Shown here: positions 16,896 to 25,870 of the stretch, piece by piece | How positions within the stretch are numbered: position 1 is the stretch's first letter | How the letters are laid out: every line of letters starts with the position of its first letter | DNA from: Fibrobacterota bacterium | GTDB taxonomy: Bacteria; Fibrobacterota; Chitinivibrionia; Chitinivibrionales; Chitinispirillaceae | Direction of reading: 5' to 3' | Assembly: GCA_023412475.1 (NCBI GenBank) | Contig: JAEYNR010000052.1 | Location: 1-45,511, forward strand | Length of the DNA: 45,511 nucleotides | Made by a program: the position numbers and the translations under genes | The notes under the pieces: model-generated | Told to the model about the DNA's origin: nothing | The model's database searches: none | What the model saw: only the letters and a program-made list of their open reading frames with translations

Positions 16896-18773
16896 TTATT
16901 TAGTTCTGATCACTTCAATACGTCTATTCATCGTTCTTCCTGCTGCGGTTCTGTTATCCGCAATTGGGCTGGATGAGCCAAAGCCAACTGCATGAAGTCT
17001 GGCAGGTTTGATTCCTTTGGAAACCATGTATTGACGAACCGATTCGGCTCTCATTTGAGAGAGCTTCATGTTTTTATTATAGTTTCCATAACTATCGGTG
17101 TGCCCTCTGATTTCAATTTCAACCTCAGGATACTGTTTTAGCTGCTTAATCACAGGCTCCAGGTGTTGATATGATTCAAAGGTCATCTCTGGACTACCGC
17201 TTTTGAAAAATATTCCCTGGATAGTCTGCTGCTTGGGCATATCCGGTTCTTTTTTCAAAGTATCAGGACAACCATCTTCATCCTCAAAGCCATTGAAGGT
17301 CTCCGGTTCATTGGGACACTTGTCCTTTAGATCCGGAATTCCATCCTTATCATTATCCAGTTCCGGACAACCATCATTATCTTCGAAGCCATCAAAATCT
17401 TCTGGCTCGTTGGGGCACTGGTCCAGACTGTCAGCTATACCATCTTTGTCATTATCCGGATCAGGACATCCATCTTCATCCTCGAAACCATCAAAGTCCT
17501 CAGCAACATTTGGACACTTGTCTTTCAGGTCAGGGATGCCGTCGCCATCATTATCCAGATCAGGGCAACCATCTTCATCTTCAAAACCATCTTTATCTTC
17601 AGGTTCGTTGGGGCATTTGTCTTTTAAATCTGGAATACCATCATTATCGTTATCAAGATCGGGACAACCATCTTCATCCTGAAATCCATCACGGTCTTCA
17701 GGATCTTGAGGGCATCGGTCCTTATCATTTTTTATTCCATCCCGGTCATCATCCTGCACTGCCATAAATCCGTTCCAGCCAATATGAAACTGTGCACCGA
17801 ATTTTGGTATGACAGTGGTGGAATACTGATATTGGGCACCTGCGCCATTGGATGGATTCCAATTGAGACGATCACTGGAGCGGTCGGAAGAAAGTGAAAT
17901 GTCTCCAGCCAGTTTCATATAAAAACCGCCAGGGGTCGAGAATTTGACACCTGGTGAACAGTAGATGGGGTCGGACCGAAAATTACCTGTTGAGAAGTTA
18001 TCAACCTTTGTCTCACCCCAAAGTTCTGTAAAGATTGAAAGGAATGACACAGGTGCATATTCGAATGCAAACCCGGCAATTATGGTGTTATTCTGATCTA
18101 CTCCCGAAAGCACACCACCTGCATTTAAATGGAACTGCAAAGGAACTTTTTCAAATGCCCCACCAAGATCACAGGTAAGCAGGAATTGAGCTTTGAAAGT
18201 TGGCACTGAAGCTGTATAAAAAGACTTTGCCGGATTCTCATCCTGCTTAAGGTAATACTGATGACGGGGAAACAATCCATTCATTCTCATTCCTGTGGGA
18301 ATTGTAACAGCAGTCAGATATGCCTGATAAAAGATTTTGCTGGCCGTGGGGATTCGGATTTTAGTGGACAACTCCAGATCTCCTATTCCGCCTTCATTAA
18401 GTTTTTCAACCCCAGACCAGTCGTAGTAAATCGGTAAGCTAACAGCTATATCCCAGAAATTAAGCACCCCGAAAGCCAGAAATGCATTTGAGGATAATAG
18501 CCGTGAGGTTTCCAGATCTGAGATGATTTTTCCAGAATTGTCTTTTACCGGCACATTTCCATCATTAGGCCCTTTGAGGTATTCTGAAGACTGGTCAAAT
18601 AAAACCCCGGCACCTACATTCATGGTTGCTTTCCCACTTGTTTTGGCACTATAGGTTCTTACAACCCCAAGTTCACCGTTGGTATTGAAAGCAGCCGTAG
18701 CAACAACACTCATCATAATCACACTCAGAGAGATCAATTTAACCGCTTTTTTTGCCGTTGCGGGTAGTCCCAT
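16896..18773 (-). CDS. OmpA-family outer membrane protein with TSP3 calcium repeats (copy 1)
   Basis: 625 residues. Signal peptide, then a ~300-residue N-terminal region with alternating amphipathic strands (outer-membrane barrel-like), then five ~33-residue thrombospondin type 3 units (DNDGDGIPDLKDKCPN type, coded at about 17265-17757), which bind Ca2+ in known proteins, then an OmpA C-terminal domain. The last keeps the peptidoglycan-binding pattern: GHTDSYGNYN, LSQMRAESV and MNRRIEV, with the diaminopimelate-contacting Asp and Arg present. So it should tether the outer membrane to the wall. The ATG has a strong AAGGGGG site. It follows its paralogue by 21 nt, so it is co-transcribed, and is closed by the terminator at 16830-16874. 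Confidence 0.93.
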   Translation of the reverse strand: MGLPATAKKAVKLISLSVIMMSVVATAAFNTNGELGVVRTYSAKTSGKATMNVGAGVLFDQSSEYLKGPNDGNVPVKDNSGKIISDLETSRLLSSNAFLAFGVLNFWDIAVSLPIYYDWSGVEKLNEGGIGDLELSTKIRIPTASKIFYQAYLTAVTIPTGMRMNGLFPRHQYYLKQDENPAKSFYTASVPTFKAQFLLTCDLGGAFEKVPLQFHLNAGGVLSGVDQNNTIIAGFAFEYAPVSFLSIFTELWGETKVDNFSTGNFRSDPIYCSPGVKFSTPGGFYMKLAGDISLSSDRSSDRLNWNPSNGAGAQYQYSTTVIPKFGAQFHIGWNGFMAVQDDDRDGIKNDKDRCPQDPEDRDGFQDEDGCPDLDNDNDGIPDLKDKCPNEPEDKDGFEDEDGCPDLDNDGDGIPDLKDKCPNVAEDFDGFEDEDGCPDPDNDKDGIADSLDQCPNEPEDFDGFEDNDGCPELDNDKDGIPDLKDKCPNEPETFNGFEDEDGCPDTLKKEPDMPKQQTIQGIFFKSGSPEMTFESYQHLEPVIKQLKQYPEVEIEIRGHTDSYGNYNKNMKLSQMRAESVRQYMVSKGIKPARLHAVGFGSSSPIADNRTAAGRTMNRRIEVIRTK

Positions 18774-18794
18774 CTATTAACCCCCTTATTTGAA

Positions 18795-20672
18795 TTAGTC
18801 TATACGATGTAATTCTATTCTATTGTTCAATTGTTGTCCATAAGCAGATGAATTATCGGCGATTGGCTCTTTCTGCCCCTTGCCCACTGCTCGTAGCCTC
18901 TGAACATCAATTCCTTTTTGTATCAGGTAATCCCTGCATACATCGGCTCTGCTTTGAGATATTCTAAGGTTACTGTCGGAGTTTCCTGAATTGCCGGTAT
19001 GGGCCTGGAGTTCCAGCTTAATCTCTTTAAAAGCCATAAGCGATTCATAAACCTGATCTAAAACCTCCATTGAGGACGTTGATAACACAGAGCTTCCCAA
19101 GGTAAAATCAACCCCTCTGAGAATGACTCTTCCCTTCTTGATTTCTTTGGGCTCCGGTTTAGTTTTGGGGCAGCCGTTTTCGGAAGGAACTCCTGGAGTG
19201 TCAGGACAATTATCGATACTATCAAGGATACCATCCTGATCATTATCTAGATCAGGACAGCCATCTTCATCCTCAAAGCCATCCAGGTCTTCGGCAACAT
19301 TCGGACACTTGTCCAAAGAATCGGGTATACCATCATTATCGTTATCAAAATCCGCACAGCCGTCAAAATCATTGAAGCCATCCAGATCTTCTGCCTCATT
19401 TGGACACTGGTCAACAGAATCAGGTATGCCATCCTCATCATTATCGTAGTCGGGACAACCATCGTCATCCTCAAAGTCATCCAGGTCCTCTGGCTCATTG
19501 GGGCATTTGTCCAATGAATCCGGGATGGCATCATGATCATTATCCAAGTCAGGGCAGCCATCACTGTCCTCATAGTTATCAATATCTTCAGGTTCATCAG
19601 GACAGGCATCGAATTTATCAGGGATAAGATCTTTATCCCTGTCCCGAGGCTTTAGTGCTCCATTCCATCCAAGCTGCGCTGAAATCTGCCATGAAGGCTC
19701 GATCCCGGCAACAAAATGACGGCCACTATGGTCAAGATCATAGTAGGAGAATTTTTTGTCCGATGACAGTTTGAAGCTTCCAGCCAGGGAAAAAGTCATA
19801 CCATTGGATGAATTAAGTTTAATTCCAGGAGTAATTCTAAATGGATCATCCACAATTCTGAAACCATCACTGACAGTGGAAAAACGCATAAACGAGCTTA
19901 ATTCTGTAAAAAGAGTCACATACTCTGAGGGATGGTACTCAAGAGCAGTACCCAGCATGAAAAGCTCATCGAGTGATTTGTTATGAGTAATTTTTATACC
20001 TGAGTTGATGTGAAAAAGCAGGTATTTCCATTCAAAGGAAAAAAGCAAAGCCAGAAATGTTTCCATTTTTCCTGAAGTGTAGCAGCCAAAAAGAGAGTCA
20101 TTTCCCTCGATCGAATCACCGGTTGAGTGTTCTATAAAATAATAAGTATTTCTAGGAAAATAACCTTTCTGACGGTCTCCGACAGGAATACTGAACATCG
20201 AAAGGAATGCAGCCTGAAAAAGCCGGTCTTCAGCTCCTGGGATCCGCAACTTTATACCGGTTTCAAGATCACCCAGACCACTTTGGTTTTTTTTATGACT
20301 GAGAAGATCAAAATAAACAGGAAGTACAAATGACACATCCAGAAAACTTGTGATCCCATAAGCGGCATTAAATCTCATATTAAAAAAGGTGGGATCGGGA
20401 TAGAGAGTATCGAAATCATCACCAAAAAAATCTACATCAGATAAGAAATGATCCTTCTTGTCGATAAGCTGGGAGAGATATTTTTTATCATAGGCCAAAT
20501 CGGACTGAAAATTAAAGGATAGGCGGGTTGCACCCAGGCTCTTAGCAGAGTATACCCGGACAATACCTACATGACCGCTTTGGTTGATCACCGGTTGCTC
20601 ATAGGCATATCCAGATAAAAAAATGGCAAAAACAAAGAGAAAGCAAAAAAAAACTTTCGGTGAAAAACTCAT
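18795..20672 (-). CDS. OmpA-family outer membrane protein with TSP3 repeats (copy 2, altered peptidoglycan site)
   Basis: Also 625 residues with the same architecture: signal peptide, barrel-like N-terminal half, five full TSP3 units plus a short last one (DNDNDGIPDSLDKCPN type, coded at about 19165-19650), and an OmpA C-terminal domain. The sequences have diverged widely, so the duplication is old. In the C-terminal domain the usual HTD is HTG (AHTGNSGNSD), which removes the Asp that contacts diaminopimelate in E. coli OmpA, while the downstream Arg (SQSRADV) stays. Wall binding may be weak or different. It is first gene of the two-gene operon. The ATG has only a modest TGGGG site. Confidence 0.92.
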   Translation of the reverse strand: MSFSPKVFFCFLFVFAIFLSGYAYEQPVINQSGHVGIVRVYSAKSLGATRLSFNFQSDLAYDKKYLSQLIDKKDHFLSDVDFFGDDFDTLYPDPTFFNMRFNAAYGITSFLDVSFVLPVYFDLLSHKKNQSGLGDLETGIKLRIPGAEDRLFQAAFLSMFSIPVGDRQKGYFPRNTYYFIEHSTGDSIEGNDSLFGCYTSGKMETFLALLFSFEWKYLLFHINSGIKITHNKSLDELFMLGTALEYHPSEYVTLFTELSSFMRFSTVSDGFRIVDDPFRITPGIKLNSSNGMTFSLAGSFKLSSDKKFSYYDLDHSGRHFVAGIEPSWQISAQLGWNGALKPRDRDKDLIPDKFDACPDEPEDIDNYEDSDGCPDLDNDHDAIPDSLDKCPNEPEDLDDFEDDDGCPDYDNDEDGIPDSVDQCPNEAEDLDGFNDFDGCADFDNDNDGIPDSLDKCPNVAEDLDGFEDEDGCPDLDNDQDGILDSIDNCPDTPGVPSENGCPKTKPEPKEIKKGRVILRGVDFTLGSSVLSTSSMEVLDQVYESLMAFKEIKLELQAHTGNSGNSDSNLRISQSRADVCRDYLIQKGIDVQRLRAVGKGQKEPIADNSSAYGQQLNNRIELHRID

Positions 20673-20784
20673 CAGTTGGACCCCAGTAGGCTATTTAACT
20701 AATTAACTAATTTTGAAATAAACCAAAACTTCAAAATAACTTCTCAAAAAAAGGCAATGCAAATATATATCAACAAGAATTGTC

Positions 20785-20813
20785 TTTAAAAGTACTGATC
20801 ATACAAATATAAT
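20785..20813 (+). promoter_or_regulatory. Candidate sigma-70-type promoter for the HDOD gene
   Basis: TTTAAA (20785-20790), a 17-bp spacer and a perfect TATAAT (20808-20813) lie about 73 nt upstream of the ATG at 20887, within the divergent interval shared with the OmpA operon. Confidence 0.5.
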
Positions 20814-20886
20814 TTAGGATATCGTAATTGCATTTACTTCATATTTTGCAATATCTTATTGTTTTTTGAACCGGAATAAATTTCTA

Positions 20887-21780
20887 ATGCAGATTAATGA
20901 AAACTTAAAAGAGAGAATCCAGCATGTTGCAAATCTACCGACACTTCCGCAGGTAGCAACACGACTTATACAGATAATTAATGATCCGCTAACCTCCTCC
21001 AGCGACATAGCGTTTATTGTAGGTCAAGACATTGCATTATCCTCCAAGGTTCTTCGACTGGCAAATAGTGCTTTTTATGGAATACCTCGTACCATCACCA
21101 ATATTAATCATGCAGTGGTAATACTGGGTTTGAAGGTAATAAACACAATGGTTCTGAGCCTGACTGTCTTTGACATGTTTCCCGAGAGCCGAAAAACTGC
21201 TGCTCTTTTCGACAGAAAAGCCTTCTGGCTGCATTCTCTCAGTTGTGGCATTATTTGTAAGATCCTGACCACCAGAATTAAAAAATTTATCATGTTTGAT
21301 CCTGAAGAAGCATTCTGCGCTGGCCTTCTCCACGATATCGGAAAAGTTGTCATGGAGCAGTATCTGCATGATGATTTTCATAAATCACTGGAACTGGCCC
21401 GTAAGCAAAAAATCTGTCTCCATAAGGCAGAAGAACAGGTATTTGGATTTAATCATACCCAGGTCAGTGAATGGCTTACCAGCGAATGGAGCCTGCCAGC
21501 AGAAATCCAATTACCTCTTATCCATCACCACCAAATAATCAATGATCCCCAACATCAGGATTTAATAAGCCTGACCCATCTTGCAGACTGGCTCTGTTAT
21601 CAATGCGATATGACTATCGACAAAAACTACAAATCCCCAGAACTGGACAATACCAGTAAGTCCCAACTGATGCTCACAGATGAAGATATTGAGGAAACGA
21701 TGAAAATATTTCCTGAAGAAATTGAAAAAATCTCCATTTTCTTTGATATCGCATCCGACAAAACTGAAAAAACACATTAA
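20887..21780 (+). CDS. HDOD domain signalling protein
   Basis: About 297 residues, soluble. The HDOD domain covers most of the protein: LPTLPQVATRLIQIINDP, DIALSSKVLRLANSAFYG and INHAVVILGL in the first half, then an HD-like block GLLHDIGKVVMEQY and IHHHQI. HDOD proteins are non-canonical relatives of HD phosphodiesterases used in signalling, often with chemotaxis or c-di-GMP systems. No partner domain is fused. The start is uncertain: the ATG at 20887 has only a weak GGAAT upstream, and the frame also opens at TTG 20866. The gene is monocistronic and diverges from the OmpA operon. A functional link with the GGDEF protein at 28554 is possible but unproven. Confidence 0.88.
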   Translation: MQINENLKERIQHVANLPTLPQVATRLIQIINDPLTSSSDIAFIVGQDIALSSKVLRLANSAFYGIPRTITNINHAVVILGLKVINTMVLSLTVFDMFPESRKTAALFDRKAFWLHSLSCGIICKILTTRIKKFIMFDPEEAFCAGLLHDIGKVVMEQYLHDDFHKSLELARKQKICLHKAEEQVFGFNHTQVSEWLTSEWSLPAEIQLPLIHHHQIINDPQHQDLISLTHLADWLCYQCDMTIDKNYKSPELDNTSKSQLMLTDEDIEETMKIFPEEIEKISIFFDIASDKTEKTH

Positions 21781-21964
21781 TCCTTCGCGTAGACACTATA
21801 TTTTGCGGGTAAACTCTCTTCAGGCAAGAGTTGACATAAAGTATTTTTACCCTTTTCTTGTACTAACGGGAAGATCAATGGCTGCCGGGCAGAGAAAAGA
21901 TAAAAAATCGCAATTGAGAAACTATAATCAAGCGATGGTTTTTGAAGGTAATATTTAATAGTAA

Positions 21965-21993
21965 ATGGGGGGCATGCTGCATCACCCCCCCCC
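21965..21993 (-). terminator. G/C-run hairpin after the carboxylation operon
   Basis: GGGGGG and CCCCCC tracts separated by about a dozen bases form a strong short hairpin just past the stop at 22000, followed on the minus strand by AT-rich ATTTACTATTAAATATT. A plausible terminator, though it lacks a clean T run. Confidence 0.5.
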
Positions 21994-21999
21994 AAAGCA

Positions 22000-23991
22000 T
22001 CAGATCTCTTCTATGGCCACCAGAGGAGTATCTTTCTGAACTACAGTGCCATCCTTTACCAGGAATTTGATGATCTTACAATCCACAGGAGCAGCAATTT
22101 CATTGAAAAGTTTCATTGCCTCAACGGTGCAAATCTTATCACCTTTTTTCACCTTATCACCTTCATTTACAAATTTAGGTTTTCCGGGACCAGGTGATGT
22201 ATAAAAAGTACCAACCAATGGCGCATTAATTGTCTTTTTATAATCGGTTTTAGTTTCAACGGAAACACTTACCGGTGGCGGTTCCATTGTAGTCCTGATA
22301 GCTGGTGGTGGCGTAATAGCTATCGGCTGAGCAGGTTTTGAGCTTTGTGCTACAGGTACAGAAGCTACCGAAGAAGCTCTTACTGCCAGAGTAAGCTCTC
22401 CCTTACGAAAGATAAGTTCCTCAAGAGACAAGCCTTCAATTTTGTCCAGCAATTCCTTAGCAACACCTTGAAAATTTACAGGAAGCGGTATTCCCTGAGC
22501 TGGTTGAGCAGCAACATTTTCTGTTTCCACTGCAGCCACAGGAACCTGTTCTTCTTTGATTTCCTGTTTCATCCTCTTTATTTCGAGATCCGCAGGAGTG
22601 TCAGAGCGCTGTTCCGGGGGGAGTGCGCGCCACTGGAAAAATTGCAATGCAGGTTCAGGCAATATTATATAAGAGATGATATCTTCTTCTTGTTCAATAA
22701 GCTTAGCCTCAATCCCCTCAGTTGCATTAGGCAGCATAGGTTTAATCTTGTCAGCCGGACGATAGTCAATGGGTTTATCATCTCCCAGGAATTTTTTAAG
22801 ATACTTATCAGAGATACGTGCCGGAGGTCTTCCGTACATTCCCCGTGTGTAGTCTTTCACCTCATTTGGAATGATCTTATATCTTTCGCCGGAAATGATA
22901 TTCATAACAGCCTGAGTACCCACAATCTGGCTGGTAGGGGTAACTAATGGAGGATATCCCAGGTCTTCCCTTACCTGTGCGACTTCAGCGAGCACATCTG
23001 GAAGTTTATCCAGCGCATTCTGCATCTCTAACTGAGAACGGAAATTGGAGATCATTCCTCCAGGGATCTGGTGAATCAGTATTCCCGGGTCGATGAACTG
23101 CTGAGAAGCACAGCTTTGTTTTCTGCAAGGGGTAAGCTCCTCAAAATACTTTGCCACCCTTTCCAAAGCCTCAACATCCAACCCAGCCGAATAATTGGTT
23201 TCTGCAAAAATTGCAGCCATGGTTTCCACTGGCGGCTGTGAAGAGAAACCAGCCATGGAAGAGATAGCACAATCAATGGCCCCTGCTCCTGCCCGTACTG
23301 CTTCAACATAAGTGGCCATAGCCATTCCACTGGAAGCATGGCAGTGAAGTTGAATAGGGATATCCAGCTCCTTCACAAGTGCTTTGACCAGACGCTCAGC
23401 TCCAATGGGAGAAAGGATTCCGGCCATATCCTTTATGCACATAGAATCAATGCCCAGATCTTTCTGCTCTTTTGCATATTTGACGTACTTCTCGATAGTA
23501 TGCACAGGAGAGATTGTATAGCAGAGAGTTCCCTGAGCATGCCCGCCATGCTTTTTAACCGCCTTTATGGCAGCTTCCAAGTTACGGGTATCATTGAGCG
23601 CATCAAAAACCCGGAAAATATCTACACCGTTTTCACAAGCAAGAGCGATAAACCGGTCAACCACATCATCAGCATAATTTCTGTAGCCAACCAGATTCTG
23701 CCCCCTCAACAACATCTGCAAGGGAGTGTTTTTTGCCTTTGACTTAATTAGTCTGAGCCGTTCCCATGGATTTTCTCTGAGAAACCTCAGGCAGACATCA
23801 AATGTGGCCCCCCCCCAGCACTCAAGTGAATAATAGCCCACATTATCGATGACATCGATAATACGAAGCATATCATCGGTTCTCATCCTTGTTGCCCATA
23901 GGGACTGATGAGCATCACGAAGAGTGGTATCGGTTATCCGAAGGGGGATTTTGTGTAATTGATCTTCAGTAGGGTTTTGATTCTTTGCCAT
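22000..23991 (-). CDS. Biotin-dependent carboxyltransferase (PycB/OadA type) fused to an AccB-like biotin carrier
   Basis: 663 residues. Residues about 15-300 form the TIM-barrel carboxyltransferase (RITDTTLRDAHQSLWATRM metal/substrate loop, the catalytic-Lys region CIKDMAG, metal-binding LHCHASSG). About 300-480 is the PYC_OADA domain (TPTSQIVGTQAVMN). A Pro/Ala linker leads to an AccB-type N-terminal segment (GLSLEELIFRKGELTLAVRA) and a biotinyl domain with APLVGTFYTSPGPGKP, the thumb-like insertion typical of acetyl-CoA carboxylase BCCP, and EAMKLFNE with biotinyl Lys627. It would move carboxyl groups between biotin and pyruvate/oxaloacetate. Ordinary OadA/PycB carriers lack the BCCP thumb. 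It is last in the operon, 18 nt after accA. AGGA precedes the ATG. Whether it acts as decarboxylase, pyruvate carboxylase subunit or shared carrier is open. Confidence 0.92.
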   Translation of the reverse strand: MAKNQNPTEDQLHKIPLRITDTTLRDAHQSLWATRMRTDDMLRIIDVIDNVGYYSLECWGGATFDVCLRFLRENPWERLRLIKSKAKNTPLQMLLRGQNLVGYRNYADDVVDRFIALACENGVDIFRVFDALNDTRNLEAAIKAVKKHGGHAQGTLCYTISPVHTIEKYVKYAKEQKDLGIDSMCIKDMAGILSPIGAERLVKALVKELDIPIQLHCHASSGMAMATYVEAVRAGAGAIDCAISSMAGFSSQPPVETMAAIFAETNYSAGLDVEALERVAKYFEELTPCRKQSCASQQFIDPGILIHQIPGGMISNFRSQLEMQNALDKLPDVLAEVAQVREDLGYPPLVTPTSQIVGTQAVMNIISGERYKIIPNEVKDYTRGMYGRPPARISDKYLKKFLGDDKPIDYRPADKIKPMLPNATEGIEAKLIEQEEDIISYIILPEPALQFFQWRALPPEQRSDTPADLEIKRMKQEIKEEQVPVAAVETENVAAQPAQGIPLPVNFQGVAKELLDKIEGLSLEELIFRKGELTLAVRASSVASVPVAQSSKPAQPIAITPPPAIRTTMEPPPVSVSVETKTDYKKTINAPLVGTFYTSPGPGKPKFVNEGDKVKKGDKICTVEAMKLFNEIAAPVDCKIIKFLVKDGTVVQKDTPLVAIEEI

Positions 23992-24009
23992 AAGGTGGTA
24001 TTCCTAAAG

Positions 24010-24951
24010 TTATTTGTTGAACTTACCCATAGCCGCATACTTTTCGAAACGTTTATTCAGGAGTTTCGAGGTGGATAATGATGCGAACTTTTTGATCTGT
24101 TTTAAAAGATGTTCTTTAACATTTTCAGCAGTTTTGGCAGGATCGGTATGAGCTCCACCCACCGGTTCCGGAATAATCTCATCAATAATCCCTAACTCAA
24201 GCAGGGATTTTGAAGTGATTTTCAAGGCTTCAGCAGCATTTGATGCGAAAGAGGCATCACGCCACAATATCCCGGCGCATCCTTCAGGCGAAATCACCGA
24301 ATAAATTGAATGAGACAGCATCAGAATAGAGTCGGCAACCGCAATTCCCAAAGCACCTCCGCTACCACCCTCACCGGTGATAATGGTGATAATGGGGACC
24401 TCGATTGTAGCCATCTCAGTAAGATTTCGAGCGATCGCTTCTGCCTGCCCTCTCTCCTCTGCATCAGCTCCGGGATATGCACCGGAAGTATCCACAAATG
24501 TAAGCACAGGAACGTTAAATTTCTGAGCAATTTTCATCAACCGCAATGCTTTTCGATATCCTTCCGGTCTGGCCATGCCGAAGTTTCTTTTAATGTTTTC
24601 CTCTACATTTTTGCCCTTGTTATGCCCGATCAGCATCACCTTTTCTTTTCCCAGCATGGCAAAGCCGCCAATCATGGCATAATCGTCACCAAAGCAGCGA
24701 TCACCGTGCAATTCGACAAAATCAGAAAAAATGAATTTAATGTAGTCCTGAAAAATAGGACGTTGTGGGTGACGTGCAACCTGAACGGTTTGAAATGCTG
24801 TAAGATTGTCATAGATTTCTTTTTTTCGTTCAGAAAGTTTCTGCTCTAATTCGACCAGTTGAGCAGAAAAATCACCCTTATTTTCATTGCTTACATTTTT
24901 CAGTTTTTCGACTGCTTTTTCCATCTCAACAATCGGTTTTTCAAATTCCAT
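24010..24951 (-). CDS. accA: Acetyl-CoA carboxylase carboxyltransferase subunit alpha
   Basis: 313 residues, near the usual ~319. It forms the carboxyltransferase with AccD, moving CO2 from biotin on BCCP to acetyl-CoA to give malonyl-CoA. It shows the N-terminal helical segment, VARHPQRP, FVELHGDR, GHNKGKN, FGMARPEGYRKALR, DTSGAYPGADAEERGQ and GEGGSGGALGI, all typical. ATG at 24951 follows GAGG and starts 9 nt after the accD stop; the frame also opens at a TTG at 24957. No separate accB or accC lies in the window. The carrier-bearing protein comes directly downstream. Confidence 0.97.
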   Translation of the reverse strand: MEFEKPIVEMEKAVEKLKNVSNENKGDFSAQLVELEQKLSERKKEIYDNLTAFQTVQVARHPQRPIFQDYIKFIFSDFVELHGDRCFGDDYAMIGGFAMLGKEKVMLIGHNKGKNVEENIKRNFGMARPEGYRKALRLMKIAQKFNVPVLTFVDTSGAYPGADAEERGQAEAIARNLTEMATIEVPIITIITGEGGSGGALGIAVADSILMLSHSIYSVISPEGCAGILWRDASFASNAAEALKITSKSLLELGIIDEIIPEPVGGAHTDPAKTAENVKEHLLKQIKKFASLSTSKLLNKRFEKYAAMGKFNK

Positions 24952-24960
24952 TTTCAATCC

Positions 24961-25797
24961 TCAACGGTTATAAAAAGAAAGGATTTTGTGGAGAGTATTT
25001 TTTAGATCATTGCGGTGTGCCACTAGATCTATAAACCCATGTTCCTGCACGAATTCTGAAGTTTGGAAACTATCGGGCAGCTTCTGTTTGATCGTCTGTT
25101 CGATAACGCGTCTCCCGGCAAAGCCAATCAAAGCACCGGGCTCAGCTATGTTTACATCCCCGACCATTGCAAAAGATGCAGAAACCCCTCCGGTTGTCGG
25201 ATCGGTAAGTACAGAGATATAGGGGATCTTTTTATCATTAAGCCTGGCGATTCCCGCACATGTCTTAGCCATCTGCATCAGAGAAAGAATACCCTCATGC
25301 ATTCGAGCTCCACCAGATGCGGAGAATATTACATAGGGTAATTTATGGTCATAGGCATAGTTGGCAGCCTGAAGGATCTTTTCTCCTGTGGCAGAACCAA
25401 GACTTCCTCCAAGATAACGGAAATCCATTACTGCTATTACCACCGGCAAGCTGTTTATTTTTCCGGTTCCAGTGACAACTGACTCATTGAGCCCGCTCTT
25501 TTTGTTGGCATCGATAATTTTCTGGGAATATGGTCCCTTACCATCTACGAAATTGAGCGGGTCCGCAGGGCTTATGTTTTCATTTAATTCCTTGAAGGTA
25601 CCGGAATCAAGGGTAATTCCGATTCTTTCGTAGGCGGTTATTTTCCCATGCCAGTTACACTTAGGACACACATTGCTGTTATTCAGGAAATCCTGTTTAA
25701 ATATATGGGAATTACATGACTGGCACTTGATATAAATTGTATCTGCCAGTTTTTTCTTTGCTTCCCGTTCTGATTTGGTTTTAATAAACCAGGGCAT
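24961..25797 (-). CDS. accD: Acetyl-CoA carboxylase carboxyltransferase subunit beta
   Basis: 278 residues, a normal AccD length. The N-terminal zinc ribbon is seen as CQSCNSH and CPKCNWH. The crotonase-like core shows MDFRYLGGSLGSATGEKI, SGGARMHEG, DPTTGGVSASFA and EPGALIGFAGRRVIEQT. Partner of AccA in malonyl-CoA synthesis. The ATG has a strong GGAGGG site. It lies 73 nt downstream of pckG with no terminator between, so the two are probably co-transcribed. Confidence 0.97.
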   Translation of the reverse strand: MPWFIKTKSEREAKKKLADTIYIKCQSCNSHIFKQDFLNNSNVCPKCNWHGKITAYERIGITLDSGTFKELNENISPADPLNFVDGKGPYSQKIIDANKKSGLNESVVTGTGKINSLPVVIAVMDFRYLGGSLGSATGEKILQAANYAYDHKLPYVIFSASGGARMHEGILSLMQMAKTCAGIARLNDKKIPYISVLTDPTTGGVSASFAMVGDVNIAEPGALIGFAGRRVIEQTIKQKLPDSFQTSEFVQEHGFIDLVAHRNDLKNTLHKILSFYNR

Positions 25798-25870
25798 TCT
25801 ACCCTCCGATAAAGTTCAAGGAGAGAATGATGCGCTGACCTCCGAAGAAGGACAGCACACCAGGTTAGTA

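Noticed and set aside
17203..17767. Ser-rich and His-rich open frames opposite the OmpA copy 1 repeats
   Set aside because: They are low-complexity mirror images of the TSP3 coding repeats, with no family match or ribosome site.
19247..19627. Met/Thr-rich minus frame and Pro/His-rich plus frame over the OmpA copy 2 repeats
   Set aside because: Out-of-frame readings of the TSP3 repeat. The OmpA frame explains the DNA fully.
22345..22947. 200-aa plus-strand frame inside the carboxyltransferase gene
   Set aside because: Antisense to a well-conserved enzyme and its composition is not protein-like.
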